Positions 18,861 through 27,062 of a stretch of 64,000 bases of DNA are shown here, piece after piece. Position numbers and translations under genes: made by a program. Each line of letters begins with the position of its first letter. Positions within the stretch are counted from its first letter, which is position 1. Under the pieces are notes generated by a model that worked only from the letters and a program-made list of their open reading frames with translations, was not told the DNA's origin and searched no databases. Source of the stretch: Saprospiraceae bacterium (GTDB lineage: Bacteria; Bacteroidota; Bacteroidia; Chitinophagales; Saprospiraceae); assembly GCA_029251525.1 (NCBI GenBank), contig JAQXDE010000066.1, positions 372,001 to 436,000 of the forward strand. Direction: 5' to 3'.

Positions 18861-18896
18861 TTTTAATTATATTTTTAATTATATTTTTAATTATGT
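18861..18896. repeat. Three copies of a 12-bp AT-rich repeat
   Basis: TTTTAATTATAT occurs three times in tandem; the third copy ends GT instead of AT. It lies directly upstream of the dipeptidase start codon (minus strand), so its copy number changes leader length. Confidence 0.9.
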
Positions 18897-18916
18897 ATTT
18901 GTAATAAGTGTTATTT

Positions 18917-18958
18917 TATTTTCTATTTTCTATTTTCTATTTTCTATTTTCTATTTTC
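18917..18958. repeat. Heptanucleotide microsatellite (TATTTTC)6
   Basis: Six exact head-to-tail copies of TATTTTC (GAAAATA on the minus strand) lie between topB and the dipeptidase gene. They are non-coding in the annotated direction. Such repeats can change length by slippage. Confidence 0.95.
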
Positions 18959-18985
18959 ATCCTTTTACTCCTCAATTTAGGTCAG

Positions 18986-21361
18986 CTAAAGTAGACTGCT
19001 ACGAAGGATTTGTTCTACTAATTGTTTTGTTACTGTTTTGCCTGCTGTATTTTTTCGAACTTCGTCAAATGAAAAACGCCACGTACATCCATTTTGCCAA
19101 GTACTACAACCGTAAGATGTTTTCCCTTTGACCACTTTTCCAACGCCGCATTTTGGGCAGAACATAAAATCATTGACTTTTTTAACAGTTGCAGATTTAA
19201 TTTGTTGACTTCCGACTTTTTGAGCCTCTTTTTCTTTTAGAAATAACTCGAAGTTTTCATTAAACTTTAAATTACCATTTACTTTTTTCCCCTCTTTCTT
19301 AAAGCCCCTGATTTGGATAGTTGAATTTTGGGTAATGAGTCGGGACAATTGTTTCTCCGAGATTTTTTTACCCATAAATGAAAAAGGCAGCAAAAAATTG
19401 CAACCTTCTTTCCATTTACTGCAGCCGAATGCAGATTTCCCTTTGAGTAATTTTCCTTGCTGGCATTTTGGACAATTGGCTCCTTCGATTTTGTTTTTTA
19501 CAACAGATTTTTTTTTCTTGGCAAATTTTGTATCTGGTTTTACATCTGAAAAAATTTTCACTGATTTTGCCATCCTTACTTCATCGACCAAATGGGTGAC
19601 CATCTCTTTCATATTGTTAATAAATGTTGTGGGAGAGTATTCTCCATTTTCGATATCTCGCAATTGTTTTTCCCATTGACCAGTCATTTCGGCAGATTTC
19701 AACATGGGGTTGTTGATCGTGTCGATGAGTTTAACACCCGTATCGGTGGGTAGAATATTCTTTCGTTTTCGTTCAATATATTTCCTACGAAATAAGGTTT
19801 CTATAATCGCAGCACGCGTGGAAGGACGACCAATTCCATTTTCTTTCATTAGGTCTCTTAACTCGTCATCATCTACATTTTTACCTGCGGTTTCCATCGC
19901 TCGTAGCAAGGTGCCTTCTGTATAATTTTTGGGAGGTGACGTTGTCTTTTCTAACAAAGACGGAGTGTGTGGACCTGATTCGTCTTTTTGGAAAGCAGGC
20001 AAAATTCTTTCTTCTTCCTCTTTCTTCTTTTTATTATAGTCAGTATCAGAGTCTGTAGAGGTATTATTATTTTTTTTAGGCTTTGGAAAAAGAACTCGCC
20101 AGCCTTCTTCCAATATTTCTTTTCCATGGGCTTTAAAAGTCACTTGATTGGACTCGCCTCTTACTGTAGTTTTTGCTACTAAACAATCGGGATAAAATGC
20201 TCCAATAAACCTTCTAGCAATCGCATCGTAGACATTTTGCTCTTGAGAAACTAATTTTTTCTCAAAACCAGTTGGAATAATGGCATGGTGATCGGTTACT
20301 TTTTTATCATTAAAAACTTTGGACGATTTCCGAATTGGTTTTCCTAAAAGTGGTTGAATGAATTGATTATAAGAATTCATTTTTTTCAAAATTCCACCAA
20401 TTTTTGGATAAACATCATTTGGTAAAAAAGTAGTATCAACACGTGGGTAAGTCACCACTTTTTGCTCATAAAGTTTCTGTACAATTTTTAAAGTCTGATC
20501 AGCAGAATACGAAAATCGTTTATTGCAATGAACTTGTAAACTCGTCAAATCAAATAATCTTGGAGGTGTTTCTTTACCGTTTTTTTTGATTACATCGATG
20601 ATGATAAACGGCTGATCTCTTACCTCTTTTAATAAAGCTTCTCCATCTTCTTTTTTGATAAGTTTTCCTTTTTCACAATTAAAAATTATTTCACGGTAGA
20701 GTGTTTGTAATTCCCAAAATGGTTCAGGTTTGAACTTGGTGATTTCGTGATGACGCTGCACGAGCATTGCTAAAGTTGGCGTTTGAACCCTGCCAATGGA
20801 AAGTACTTGTTTATAACCTCCATATTTTAGGGTGTATAATCGAGTTGCATTCATACCCAAAATCCAATCGCCAATCGCTCTTGAAAAACCTGCAAAATAT
20901 AAATTGTCAAATTGGTTAGCATCCATTAAATTTTGAAAACCATCTTTGATTGCTTCCGAGGTCAAAGAGGAAATCCAAAGTCGTAAAACTTTTCCTTTGT
21001 ATTTAGCTTCGTTGATGACCCAACGTTGAATTAATTCTCCTTCTTGCCCTGCATCACCACAGTTGATGACTACTTCTGCTTTTTTGAATAATGATTTGAT
21101 GATGCTAAACTGTTTTTTCACACCAGCATCCTTCATAAGTCTTGTCTCAAATTTTCCGGGTAACATTGGTAAGCAATCAAAGTCCCACCTTTTCCAATGT
21201 GCTTGGTATTCGTTGGGTTCAAGCAGTGTGCAAAAATGTCCGAATGTCCATGTAACTGCATAACCGTTGCCTTCGAAATAACCGTCTTTTCGAGTTTTCG
21301 CTCCTAATATCGAGGCGATTTCACGCGCAACACTTGGCTTTTCGGCAATGCAAACTTTCAT
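18986..21361 (-). CDS. topB: DNA topoisomerase III (type IA)
   Basis: A 791-residue type IA topoisomerase. The TOPRIM domain begins at the N-terminus (CIAEKPSVAREI) with acidic residues in GDAGQEGE. The strand-passage domain contains SIGRVQTPT, and the catalytic tyrosine is in VTYPRVDT (about 315). GIGRPSTRA is also present. A lysine-rich insertion with N/D runs lies near 440-460. The C-terminus carries two related four-cysteine ribbons (CPKCQQGK...GCSKWKEGC and CPKCGVGK...GCSTWQNGC), which bind single-stranded DNA in this family. It relaxes or decatenates DNA during replication and recombination. Bacteroidota genomes often carry several TopB-like copies; no mobile genes are adjacent here. 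Confidence 0.95.
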   Translation of the reverse strand: MKVCIAEKPSVAREIASILGAKTRKDGYFEGNGYAVTWTFGHFCTLLEPNEYQAHWKRWDFDCLPMLPGKFETRLMKDAGVKKQFSIIKSLFKKAEVVINCGDAGQEGELIQRWVINEAKYKGKVLRLWISSLTSEAIKDGFQNLMDANQFDNLYFAGFSRAIGDWILGMNATRLYTLKYGGYKQVLSIGRVQTPTLAMLVQRHHEITKFKPEPFWELQTLYREIIFNCEKGKLIKKEDGEALLKEVRDQPFIIIDVIKKNGKETPPRLFDLTSLQVHCNKRFSYSADQTLKIVQKLYEQKVVTYPRVDTTFLPNDVYPKIGGILKKMNSYNQFIQPLLGKPIRKSSKVFNDKKVTDHHAIIPTGFEKKLVSQEQNVYDAIARRFIGAFYPDCLVAKTTVRGESNQVTFKAHGKEILEEGWRVLFPKPKKNNNTSTDSDTDYNKKKKEEEERILPAFQKDESGPHTPSLLEKTTSPPKNYTEGTLLRAMETAGKNVDDDELRDLMKENGIGRPSTRAAIIETLFRRKYIERKRKNILPTDTGVKLIDTINNPMLKSAEMTGQWEKQLRDIENGEYSPTTFINNMKEMVTHLVDEVRMAKSVKIFSDVKPDTKFAKKKKSVVKNKIEGANCPKCQQGKLLKGKSAFGCSKWKEGCNFLLPFSFMGKKISEKQLSRLITQNSTIQIRGFKKEGKKVNGNLKFNENFELFLKEKEAQKVGSQQIKSATVKKVNDFMFCPKCGVGKVVKGKTSYGCSTWQNGCTWRFSFDEVRKNTAGKTVTKQLVEQILRSSLL

Positions 21362-21825
21362 GTAAGTGTATTGTTATTTATGTGGAGAATATGATTGCAA
21401 TTTAATGAAAAGAGGATGAAAAAAGGAAGGAGTATGGGTATTTTTTAATTCAGGAATGAGGAGGAGGTATGTTACGTGCTATAAAAAGAGATAAATATTT
21501 AATGTTAAAAATAAAAAGGAGGATGAGAGATATCTAATATGATTTTGATACTTAGTTCAACTTAGATATTTTATTCTAAATTGAATGGTTGATAGATCAA
21601 TTCTTTTGAGAAATACGACTATCAAAATAAAAAAGAATCTGGGCTTAAAAATTATTTCCGCTCAGACAGATCAATCCTTCCCTATGGCCTAATAGATCTC
21701 TTGCGGCGATGATTTCCGAGTTGTTTTAAAGTCTTTTAGTAAAATAAAGCCAATCTAAATCAAACTTTAGACTTTGACATCATTGTTTTGATTTAGATTA
21801 ACATATTAATTTTGCCTAATAAAAA
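21362..21825. other. Intergenic region, 464 bases
   Basis: No gene seen. It contains a hairpin near the helicase end and a locally GC-richer stretch around 21660-21725 that I cannot assign to any known RNA family. Confidence 0.6.
21752..21799 (-). terminator. Hairpin downstream of the RhlE-type helicase
   Basis: AATCTAAATCAAA(A)C pairs with GTTTTGATTTAGATT (about 14 bp, one bulge) around a 19-nt loop. On the minus strand the tail is GGCTTTATTTTACT, moderately T-rich. Confidence 0.55.
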
Positions 21826-23166
21826 TTAATTTCGTCGGCTAGGTGGTTTTGGGTCAGGGTTTCCTTTTCTTCTTCTACTTCCACCGCTGCCTCCAGCTCT
21901 TCCACCAGTAGATCCAGTACCTCTTCCATCTCTTCTATTTCCACCTGATCTGCGATTTCCACCTTGACCTTGAGGTTTACGTTTAAATCTTCGTTGTTGT
22001 GGTTTTTTCTTTTCAATGATTTCAGTTAAATCATCCACATAGGGTTGGTCGTTGATTACCTCAATTTGTTGTTTAATCAACTTTTGAATATCTTTTAAAT
22101 AAGCTCTCTCCTCTTCGTTGCAAAATGAAAGTGCAATTCCACTTGCTCTGGCACGACCAGTTCGACCTATGCGGTGGACATAGGTTTCAGGTATATTTGG
22201 TAAATCGTAATTAATCACCAAAGACAAGTCGCTTACGTCAATTCCTCTTGCTGCAATATCGGTGGCAACAAGCACTTCCATTCGACCATCCTTAAAATCC
22301 TTTAATGCCCGCTGTCGGGCATTTTGAGATTTGTTTCCATGGATTGCACCAGCTTTTATCTCTGCTCGATTAAGTAATTTTACAATTTTGTCTGCACCAT
22401 GTTTGGTTCTTGAGAAAACTAATGTAGCGTCACTTTGTTTTTCTTTTAGAATATGAATAAGAAGTTTTGTTTTATTTGATTTAGCAACCATATAAACAGC
22501 CTGGTCCACTTTTTCAGCAGTTGCTTGTTCAGGTTTGATAGTCACTCTTTCAGGGTTACCCAAAATTTTTCCAGATAAATTGACAATGCTTGGGGGCATC
22601 GTCGCAGAAAAAAATAATGAGTGTCTATTCTCAGGTAATTTTGAAACGATTTTCCGGATTGGGACAATAAAACCCATATCTAGCATGTGATCTGCCTCAT
22701 CTAAAACAAAGTATTCAATATTTCTTATACTTATGAAGCCTTGATCGATCAAATCCAGTAATCTTCCGGGTGTAGCTACTAAAATATCTACTCCGTCTCG
22801 CAAAGCATTAGTTTGCCGCCCCTGTTTAACACCTCCAAAAATGACAGTATTTTTAATGTTAGTAAATTTCGAGTAAGTGGAAAAACTCTCTCCAATTTGA
22901 ATTGCTAATTCTCTAGTAGGAGTGACAATTAAAGCCTTTACTTTACGTCGATTTAATTGTCGACTTCTATCATTATATAGATGTTGAATAATCGGAATAG
23001 CGAAAGCAGCGGTTTTTCCTGTACCAGTTTGTGCACAACCAAGAAGATCTTTGCCTTGTAAAAGTATTGGAATTGATTTTTCTTGTATTGGAGTAGGGTG
23101 TGTGTATCCTTCGATTTTAAGAGATTTTAAAATCGGTTCTACTATATTTAGGTCTTGAAACGTCAT
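21826..23166 (-). CDS. DEAD-box RNA helicase, RhlE type
   Basis: A 446-residue ATP-dependent RNA helicase. Motifs appear in order: Q motif (PTPIQ), Walker A AQTGTGKT at about 41-48, PTRELAIQ, DEAD, SAT, and HRIGRTGR. The C-terminal tail after about 380 is basic and rich in Arg and Gly (RRSGGNRRDGRGTGSTGG), which helps RNA binding. RhlE-type proteins remodel structured RNA in ribosome assembly or cold adaptation. A TACCTTTG box on the minus strand at 23244-23251 gives a leader of about 70 nt. Confidence 0.93.
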   Translation of the reverse strand: MTFQDLNIVEPILKSLKIEGYTHPTPIQEKSIPILLQGKDLLGCAQTGTGKTAAFAIPIIQHLYNDRSRQLNRRKVKALIVTPTRELAIQIGESFSTYSKFTNIKNTVIFGGVKQGRQTNALRDGVDILVATPGRLLDLIDQGFISIRNIEYFVLDEADHMLDMGFIVPIRKIVSKLPENRHSLFFSATMPPSIVNLSGKILGNPERVTIKPEQATAEKVDQAVYMVAKSNKTKLLIHILKEKQSDATLVFSRTKHGADKIVKLLNRAEIKAGAIHGNKSQNARQRALKDFKDGRMEVLVATDIAARGIDVSDLSLVINYDLPNIPETYVHRIGRTGRARASGIALSFCNEEERAYLKDIQKLIKQQIEVINDQPYVDDLTEIIEKKKPQQRRFKRKPQGQGGNRRSGGNRRDGRGTGSTGGRAGGSGGSRRRKGNPDPKPPSRRN

Positions 23167-23243
23167 ATATATTTTTGAGTCTTAAACTTCCAGTCTAAGT
23201 CGTGATTTATTTTACGGGTTCTGTGTTTTATTAAATGAGCGCA

Positions 23244-23251
23244 CAAAGGTA
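23244..23251 (-). promoter_or_regulatory. Probable -7 element of the RhlE-type helicase gene
   Basis: TACCTTTG on the minus strand matches TAnnTTTG and is followed by TGCGC. No clear TTTG is seen at the -33 position. The leader would be about 70 nt, typical for cold-regulated helicases, though no regulation is shown. Confidence 0.45.
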
Positions 23252-23289
23252 GAGGAAATGTTGGTAATATGTAAATATTAAAAATAAAA

Positions 23290-23325
23290 GGCTAAACGAT
23301 CTATTAGTCATTTAGCCCTTTTTTA
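23290..23325 (-). terminator. Terminator of the desaturase gene
   Basis: GGCTAAA at 23290-23296 pairs with TTTAGCC at 23311-23317. The left flank AAAA gives a T-run on the minus strand, so it suits the desaturase gene ending at 23342. The right flank CTTTTTT would also permit plus-strand termination. Confidence 0.65.
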
Positions 23326-23341
23326 ATATTTTATGAGGAAG

Positions 23342-24481
23342 TTAGGCTTTTGCAAGATCTAATTGCATTTTTTTCTCTTTCAATTTCCTGTCATATTCTC
23401 CTGTTCCCAACTGGTTCATGAGGGTAAGGTGACTTTTTATTGCATCAAAAAATGTCTTGTGAGCATAGTAAGGTACATCATATTCTTCGGCAGTTGCTTT
23501 GACAATTTTTGAGATTTTCTTGTAGTGAACATGGCAAACATGTGGAAATAAATGATGTTCAACTTGATGATTTAACCCACCGATGAACCAAGCAAAAATA
23601 GTACTTCCGTTTGCAAAATTTGCTGTAGTTCTCATTTCATGTATAGCCCAATTGTTTTCAACACTTCCAGTTTCATCTTTTACATAAAAATCAACTTCTT
23701 CAATGATATGGGCAGGTTGGAAAATGTAGGCAAAGATTAAACCTGAAATATAATGCATTACAAAAAATGCTAAAAATGTTTGCCACATTGCAATAGGTAA
23801 TAGGTACATTGGTATTAGCAAAGTAATAGCGAGGTACAATGATTTTACAGTAATTAATTCAGCTAATCTTGCAGGGAAAGAAAGTCCTTGGTCTTTTAAC
23901 AAACCTATTCTATTATATCGTAAGAGTTGTTGAAGGTCTTTAACCGCAAATCTAAAAATCGATAATAATCCATAAAATAAGGTGCAATAATATGCTTGAA
24001 ATCTGAAAATAGGCTTTCTCTCCTGATTAGGGGAAAAACGCATCACATTTTGGTTTAAATCTTCATCATGTTCGTGAATATTTGTAAATGAATGATGTAA
24101 AACATTGTGTTGGATTTTCCAGGTTACATGATATCCTCCAATACAATTAATCAAATATCCAAGTACATGATTAACAGTTTTATTAGTAGAATAGGAGCCA
24201 TGATTGGCATCGTGCATGATGGATAAACCAATGCCAGACATACCAAAACTCATGATTATGTAAGCTGCAAATATCGGCCAAAATGTGGTTAATTTCCCTG
24301 AAAGCAAAACAAAAAGAGGTATGAAATACAAACTAACCATGAAGGCAGTTTTGAGTTTCATGTTTAAGTTTGCATGTTTGGATAGATTTCTATCTTTAAA
24401 ATATTTATTAACTCTTCGGTTTAATTCTTTATAAAATTCAGGTCTGTCTTTTTTGTTGAACCTAACACTAGGTACACTCAT
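23342..24481 (-). CDS. Membrane fatty acid desaturase (acyl-lipid/acyl-CoA, front-end type)
   Basis: A 379-residue integral membrane di-iron desaturase. The three histidine boxes are HDANH (90-94), HNVLHH (125-130) and QVEHH (about 308-312). A Gln at the start of the third box is the mark of front-end desaturases such as delta-5/delta-6 types. Four hydrophobic spans lie around 45-90 and 215-260. It introduces a double bond into membrane acyl chains, often at low temperature; bacterial members include linoleoyl-CoA desaturase-like proteins. No cytochrome b5 domain is fused. Exact regioselectivity cannot be told. Confidence 0.92.
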   Translation of the reverse strand: MSVPSVRFNKKDRPEFYKELNRRVNKYFKDRNLSKHANLNMKLKTAFMVSLYFIPLFVLLSGKLTTFWPIFAAYIIMSFGMSGIGLSIMHDANHGSYSTNKTVNHVLGYLINCIGGYHVTWKIQHNVLHHSFTNIHEHDEDLNQNVMRFSPNQERKPIFRFQAYYCTLFYGLLSIFRFAVKDLQQLLRYNRIGLLKDQGLSFPARLAELITVKSLYLAITLLIPMYLLPIAMWQTFLAFFVMHYISGLIFAYIFQPAHIIEEVDFYVKDETGSVENNWAIHEMRTTANFANGSTIFAWFIGGLNHQVEHHLFPHVCHVHYKKISKIVKATAEEYDVPYYAHKTFFDAIKSHLTLMNQLGTGEYDRKLKEKKMQLDLAKA

Positions 24482-25112
24482 TTGTCAAGGTTTTAAACTG
24501 GTAAAATAATGATGGAATAAAACATTAAATAGCTTGTTTTTTTCCAGACGTAATCTATGGCTTTTAATCCTAATAATAAGTAAACTAGTTTAACTTTTAA
24601 TAGATGATTATTATTAGTATAAATACGATTAGATATAAAAAAGATGCTAAGCTAAAAACTGTTGATTTTTTGAAAGCTTATTTGTCAAGGTTTTCTTTGG
24701 GTGATTTAGTATGTATCAAAACCAAGTTTTTTATCAAGCCAGTAAATATCTTGTTAAATTATAGCCGGCAAAACGTCTCAGTTTAGTTTTTGAAAGAAAG
24801 CAAAAATGGATTTTTAACTAAATAAATATAAAAATAAACTTTATTGGTTATTTTTTTACCATTTCTGTCCTCATTTTTTTACATTAATTATTGGAGGTTA
24901 ATTAAGAGATATAGTTTAATTGTAGATGGACTAGTTCTCAAAATGAATTAATTTGGGATTATCATTTATCATTTAAAACCAATATATGAATATTAAATTC
25001 TGATTTTTTAATGTTTGGGAAGAGGTTTTAAAATTTTGGTTAAAACATATTATAAAAGCGTTAGTATGTCAAACAATAAAAAAGAAATTTAGTTTTGAAC
25101 ATCTCGTTATGT
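24482..25112. other. Intergenic region, 631 bases
   Basis: No supported gene. A 60-codon frame at 24604-24786 lacks a ribosome site, family features and neighbours. The 14-mer TTTGTCAAGGTTTT occurs twice, at about 24482 and about 24681. The minus-strand part near 24482 must carry the desaturase promoter. Confidence 0.6.
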
Positions 25113-26090
25113 TTATTTGTCTATTAATATTTCACTCACAATTCCAGCTACTTCCAATCCTCCATTTTTACCAATGTCATTCAGTAATATTTTTTTATTT
25201 TTTTTATCAGTTAATCTTACTTCAATTTTTGACGTCATACTTTCTTCAATTCGTCCATCCATAAAACCCGATATAGGAGAAGCGAGCGAAGTAGTTGCTT
25301 CCCGATGTGCAAATATTTCCAAAAGATGTTTTCTATTTTCCAGTACCAATTCCACTTTTTTTTCATCGGCAAAAGATTTTCTTAATCGGGTAAAATTATA
25401 AGTCGTAAATTCAATCAAGCGATCATACAGCCATATTCCTCCAATAAATCCGATAAAAGAAGTTCCCATCCATGGTATTTTTGCAACTGAAGCTTTTAAT
25501 GAAATACTTGGTTGGGAAAAATGATTAGTTTGCATCCAAATATAACCACTCGGGAAAGATTGTCCCCAGTCTTTTTCCATATATCCTCTTCCATTAGAAA
25601 AGTCAATTTCTACACCTTTGATTTTTAAAGAACCATTGATGGAATGATCCATACTAAGTATTCCATGGTAACATTGCATAAAAGGTACGAACGAAAATGG
25701 ACCCATTATTCCCGGTGAATACCAAGAACTCGACCAAGGAACTTGATTTTCAAAAGTTAATTCACCTTGGACTGTAGGTAAGTTTAAATTAATTTTTTTG
25801 GTAGAGAAAAAATTATTAGCCACGTTAATTTCAAATTTACCTTTTTCAGGAATAAATTGATTAGCTCCAAATTTATGATATTCAGCTGTAAGGTTTTTCC
25901 CATCCAATATTTGAATAAAAGCTTGCTGAACACCGTTCTCATCCATGGCAATTCCTGGGATAAATGCAAAAGCCTTGGACTCATCAGCATTGATGATTTT
26001 ATAATACCAACCTTCAAAATACTTTCTAGTTTTTCCCCAGCCATGATATTGTTCGGGATTAAAAAGAGCTTGGAGTTTATTTTTTATCAT
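25113..26090 (-). CDS. Tocopherol cyclase-like protein
   Basis: From the ATG at 26090 the protein has 325 residues. An upstream in-frame start at 26189 adds 33 residues without family support, so I prefer 26090, where the conserved start (NPEQYHGW, then YFEGWYYKI) follows. The segments FEGWYYKI, PGIMGPFSFVPFMQCYHGI, DFSNGRGYMEKDWGQSFP and WMQTNHF match the tocopherol cyclase family (lipocalin-like fold, related to plant VTE1). Bacterial homologues occur outside tocopherol makers, and no tocopherol genes are nearby, so the substrate is unknown. No signal peptide is visible. Confidence 0.8.
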   Translation of the reverse strand: MIKNKLQALFNPEQYHGWGKTRKYFEGWYYKIINADESKAFAFIPGIAMDENGVQQAFIQILDGKNLTAEYHKFGANQFIPEKGKFEINVANNFFSTKKINLNLPTVQGELTFENQVPWSSSWYSPGIMGPFSFVPFMQCYHGILSMDHSINGSLKIKGVEIDFSNGRGYMEKDWGQSFPSGYIWMQTNHFSQPSISLKASVAKIPWMGTSFIGFIGGIWLYDRLIEFTTYNFTRLRKSFADEKKVELVLENRKHLLEIFAHREATTSLASPISGFMDGRIEESMTSKIEVRLTDKKNKKILLNDIGKNGGLEVAGIVSEILIDK

Positions 26091-26210
26091 AAAGATAGAT
26101 TTATGTAGGTCAAGGATAAAGATATTTTTTTCAACTGCTAAAATTAAATCAAATGTTAATAAATTGGGGTAACCTTTTATAGTTAACAATTATTTCTTTC
26201 GAATAACTAA

Positions 26211-26226
26211 TATTTTTGTAATTTTG
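26211..26226 (+). promoter_or_regulatory. Promoter of the FKBP lipoprotein gene
   Basis: Two overlapping-register TAnnTTTG boxes lie back to back: TATTTTTG at 26211-26218 and TAATTTTG at 26219-26226, the latter followed by CGCCC. The start would be near 26233, giving a leader of about 33 nt to the ATG at 26266. Confidence 0.5.
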
Positions 26227-26265
26227 CGCCCGATATTCATATTGATAACACATTATAAATTAAAA

Positions 26266-26982
26266 ATGAAAAAATTATTATATTTTATTCCTGCGATTAT
26301 TTTCTTGACTGCTTGTGAAAACGGTTCAACAGGTGAAGGAGTATCTTTACCACTGAGTTCTGAGATAGATTCGGTTTCTTATGCTTATGGATTATCTGTA
26401 TCTGAGTCATTGAATAAAATCGAAGAAGATTTGGGAGACGGAAATGGCATGGATGTCAATTTGTTCACAAATGGGGTTAGAGAGGGCGTTGCAGGAAATC
26501 CAAGGTTTACGTCAGAGCAAATTCAAGCTGTTTTAGCTGCATTTGGGCAAAAAATGCAAGTTGCTGGTCAGAAGAAACAGCAGGAAGAAGGACTTAAGAA
26601 TACTGCAATAGGTGAAGAGTACTTAGAAAAAAATAAAGCCAATGAAGGTGTTCAAGTAACTCCAAGTGGACTACAATACAAAGTAATTCAGGAAGGAACG
26701 GGTGCAAAACCAACTCTTGAAGATAAGGTTACAGTTCATTACACAGGAAAGTTGATTGATGGAACTGTTTTCGATAGTTCAGTTCAACGAGGACAACCAA
26801 TCTCTTTCGCTGTAACTGGTGTTATTAAAGGTTGGACTGAAGGATTACAATTGATGAAAGAAGGAGCTAAGTATGAATTTTATATTCCTTCAGGTTTAGC
26901 TTATGGACCACAAGGTAATCAAGGAATTCCACCTAATTCTGTTTTATTCTTTGAGGTTGAGTTGATTAAAATTGGTGAGTAA
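26266..26982 (+). CDS. FKBP-type peptidyl-prolyl cis-trans isomerase lipoprotein
   Basis: From ATG 26266 the protein has 238 residues. A TTG-initiated extension to 26224 would bury the signal sequence, so it is rejected. The signal [17 protein letters not shown] ends in a lipobox (LTAC, Cys 17). An FKBP_N-type dimerisation region (about 30-130) precedes the FKBP catalytic domain (about 140-238), with [29 protein letters not shown] and [21 protein letters not shown]. It resembles FkpA/Mip-type periplasmic foldases. It is anchored to a membrane facing the periplasm and helps outer-membrane or secreted proteins fold. Confidence 0.93.
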   Translation: MKKLLYFIPAIIFLTACENGSTGEGVSLPLSSEIDSVSYAYGLSVSESLNKIEEDLGDGNGMDVNLFTNGVREGVAGNPRFTSEQIQAVLAAFGQKMQVAGQKKQQEEGLKNTAIGEEYLEKNKANEGVQVTPSGLQYKVIQEGTGAKPTLEDKVTVHYTGKLIDGTVFDSSVQRGQPISFAVTGVIKGWTEGLQLMKEGAKYEFYIPSGLAYGPQGNQGIPPNSVLFFEVELIKIGE

Positions 26983-27000
26983 TTTTTTTCAAAAAATTTT

Positions 27001-27038
27001 AAAAAAGCTGAGTAAATTAATTTACTCAGCTTTTTTTT
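27001..27038. terminator. Bidirectional terminator, perfect 18-bp stem
   Basis: AAAAAAGCTGAGTAAATT (27001-27018) is followed directly by its exact reverse complement (27019-27036), then T27037-27038. It lies between convergent genes and gives a T-run in either direction. Confidence 0.9.
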
Positions 27039-27062
27039 ACTCAGAATAGCTAATTACCTTAG

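Noticed and set aside
18844-19131. Plus-strand frame with FNYIFNY and FSIFYF repeats
   Set aside because: It is only the translated image of the two tandem DNA repeats and of the topB antisense strand.
24482-24695. 14-mer TTTGTCAAGGTTTT occurring twice
   Set aside because: Only two copies, AT-rich and without further conserved flanks; not enough for a repeat family.
24604-24786. 60-codon frame in the desaturase/tocopherol-cyclase gap
   Set aside because: No ribosome site, no domain, no neighbour logic; a frame of this length is expected by chance here.
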